Positions 62,330 to 64,000 of a stretch of 64,000 bases of DNA are shown here, in pieces. The notes below the pieces were generated by a model, which was given only the letters and a program-made list of their open reading frames with translations, was not told the origin of the DNA and did not search any database. How positions within the stretch are numbered: the first letter of the stretch is position 1; the number at the start of each line of letters is the position of its first letter. The translations under genes were made by a program, and so were the position numbers. Source of the DNA: Sinonovacula constricta (Eukaryota; Mollusca; Bivalvia; Cardiida; Solecurtidae); NCBI GenBank assembly GCA_007844125.1, contig CM017561.1, forward strand, positions 58,617,715 through 58,681,714, written 5' to 3'.

Positions 62330-64000
62330 TTTGCACAAAAGGTTGTCATTCACACCTGCAAAAATCAAGAAAAGCAAAACTAAAAAGGTCAGGATTGCTG
62401 TTTAATTTAACGCATTATTCGCAATATACAGAAACAAAGATGGCAATATGATAAGAATGATTAAGACACGAACAGTTTATAAAAATTATAAGGAAAAGAA
62501 GACATATAACTTCAAAAGGAAAGAAACTTGAAGCAAATAGACATAAAAACGCATTATAATTCTGGTCTTTATTGAAATACAGTCTTCCAAAAACAGTTTT
62601 ACAAACAAGATAGACTCGTCGGATTTCTATAAAAAAATAAGGCTGTAAACAATCCCGATTCTATATATTTCAACCGGATGAGGATAGTACACATTTCAAT
62701 GAGCCTACTAAAAAGTGAGTTCCCGATTAAGTTTACTGAATTTGATAGAGCAACTACAACTGCTCAAATATGTAAAGCTTGCAGAAAGCTTAATTCAACA
62801 ACGTCATTCAACAGGACCCGACCTCATAATGAACGAGGGCTTAAAATGTAATTTTAAAACACCTCATACATGCTTGCTTTTTACAAATTGTTAGATACAG
62901 GTTATTTTCCGAATGAATGGAGTGAAAGTTAAGTCATTCCGTTGCATAAAAAACGGGGACGTGAATAATGAGGAAAATTGTAGAGGTATATCTTTAGTAA
63001 GCCACCTTTGTAAATCATTCACGCGCATTCTTAGACTGAGTAAGTGGCCCGAGGATTATTGTGTGTATACCGAGGCTCAGGCCGGCTTTTAAAAGAAAAT
63101 GGGTACTTTTTTGTAATAAATGGATTAATAAGTCATTTTCTTAACGCAAGTAAGAAGTTTTATATGACAATGATTGATTTCCGAAAGGCGTACGATAATA
63201 TAGTTAGTTTTATGGCGCAAATTGATACAGTTTAGTGTTATGGGAAAGATCCTCAATATAATAAAATCTATGTACAGACAAATTGAGTCAAAGGTTAAAT
63301 ATAATCACATTGTGACACGTATACGCACGCTTTTTGGGTCGCTCAAGGAGAGTGTCTCTCATTTTTTTCTCTTTTCTTTTTAATGATATTGAATAGGTGC
63401 TTGAAACAAATGGGTTCGAGGGTAACTATTGATCAGCTTAAAATGTTTATAGTGTTGTATGCTGATGATATTGTGTTATTATCGGAAACAGAAAAAGGTT
63501 CGCAACAGCGATATTGTATACCTATTGTAAAGCATCAAAATTAGTTATTAATGCACAAAAAGTAAGGTTGTGGTTTATAAAAAAGGTAGACTAACATGCA
63601 GTTACATGACTTTTATATATGGTATTGAACCACTAGAAATTGTAAGCACGTTCAATTGTCTTGGTATCGTGTTATCCTCAGGTGTCTCATTTACGCACGC
63701 TTACAATACACTATCAGGTCAGCCTATGAAAGCATATAATAACCTTAAAAATCTTATCTTACTTACTTCCCTGGTATGAAAGTAAGTCATACAATTGATT
63801 TATTTGCTAAACTTGTTCTATCAATTCTCAATTATAGCTTCGACATCTGGGGATACAACATTGCAACGAAGATAGAACGTGTACACTTACCTGTCTGTAA
63901 ACAATTTCTTGGTGTTAAAACCCAAACACCAAATTTACTTGTGTATGAAGAGTTAGGTAGAATGCCACAACAACTAAGGCTAGCGAAAATAATAAACATT
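62330..64000 (+). pseudogene. Decayed LINE reverse transcriptase, copy 2 (runs off window)
   Basis: Adds upstream LINE sequence missing in copy 1: a frame with FWSLLKYSLPKT and PDEDSTHFNEP-like words typical of the region between endonuclease and RT. It then has EFDRATTTAQICKACRKLN, MIDFRKAYD (about 63168), VLYADDIVLLSETEK (about 63457) and the C-terminal part to the window end. Many frameshifts. Confidence 0.8.

Overview
The window is AT-rich eukaryotic genomic DNA with introns, microsatellites, several tRNA-derived SINE families, decayed LINEs and MITEs. The repeat style (many short tRNA-headed SINEs, GGTGTTTTGTCC-type minisatellites) and the gene content suggest a marine invertebrate, most likely a bivalve mollusc. 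That is inference; no search was run.

The only clearly functional genes are two tandem, same-strand paralogues of the SLC6 family (Na+/Cl- dependent neurotransmitter, amino-acid or osmolyte symporters). Gene A is seen only as its last four exons (949-5448). Gene B is complete: 14 coding exons from 29071 to 47387 splice in frame to a 631-residue, 12-TM protein. The last four exons of A and B have identical lengths, and I count 11 differences in about 152 residues.

The whole window is built on a tandem segmental duplication with a unit of about 42 kb. Bases 1-26003 (copy 1) align colinearly with about 42812-64000 (copy 2), through SLC6 3' exons, 3' flank, minisatellites, intergenic DNA and a LINE. 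Indels distinguish the copies. Copy 1 alone holds an 8.6-kb GC-rich Polinton/Maverick-like element. Copy 2 alone holds an inverted-repeat MITE (about 49982-50864), a SINE (54171-54484), a local tandem duplication carrying a 5'-truncated LINE (56020-59050) and an expanded 41-bp minisatellite. 26.0-42.8 kb is single-copy here.

The Polinton-like element (11499-20118) has 6-bp target-site duplications, terminal inverted repeats of about 200 bp, and broken genes on both strands: integrase, fibre-like protein, SF1 helicase, HNH nuclease, several small membrane or virion-type proteins and a 316-codon ORF. Frameshifts and stops are everywhere and one presumed catalytic residue of the integrase is substituted, so it is a dead remnant. 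The unoccupied site survives near 54763 in copy 2, which orders the events: duplication first, insertion later.

A noncoding block ending in a consensus splice donor (9440-9572 and 52164-52296, two differences in about 133 bases) is conserved as well as the coding exons. It is a candidate promoter plus 5' UTR exon for the SLC6 paralogue downstream of each copy.
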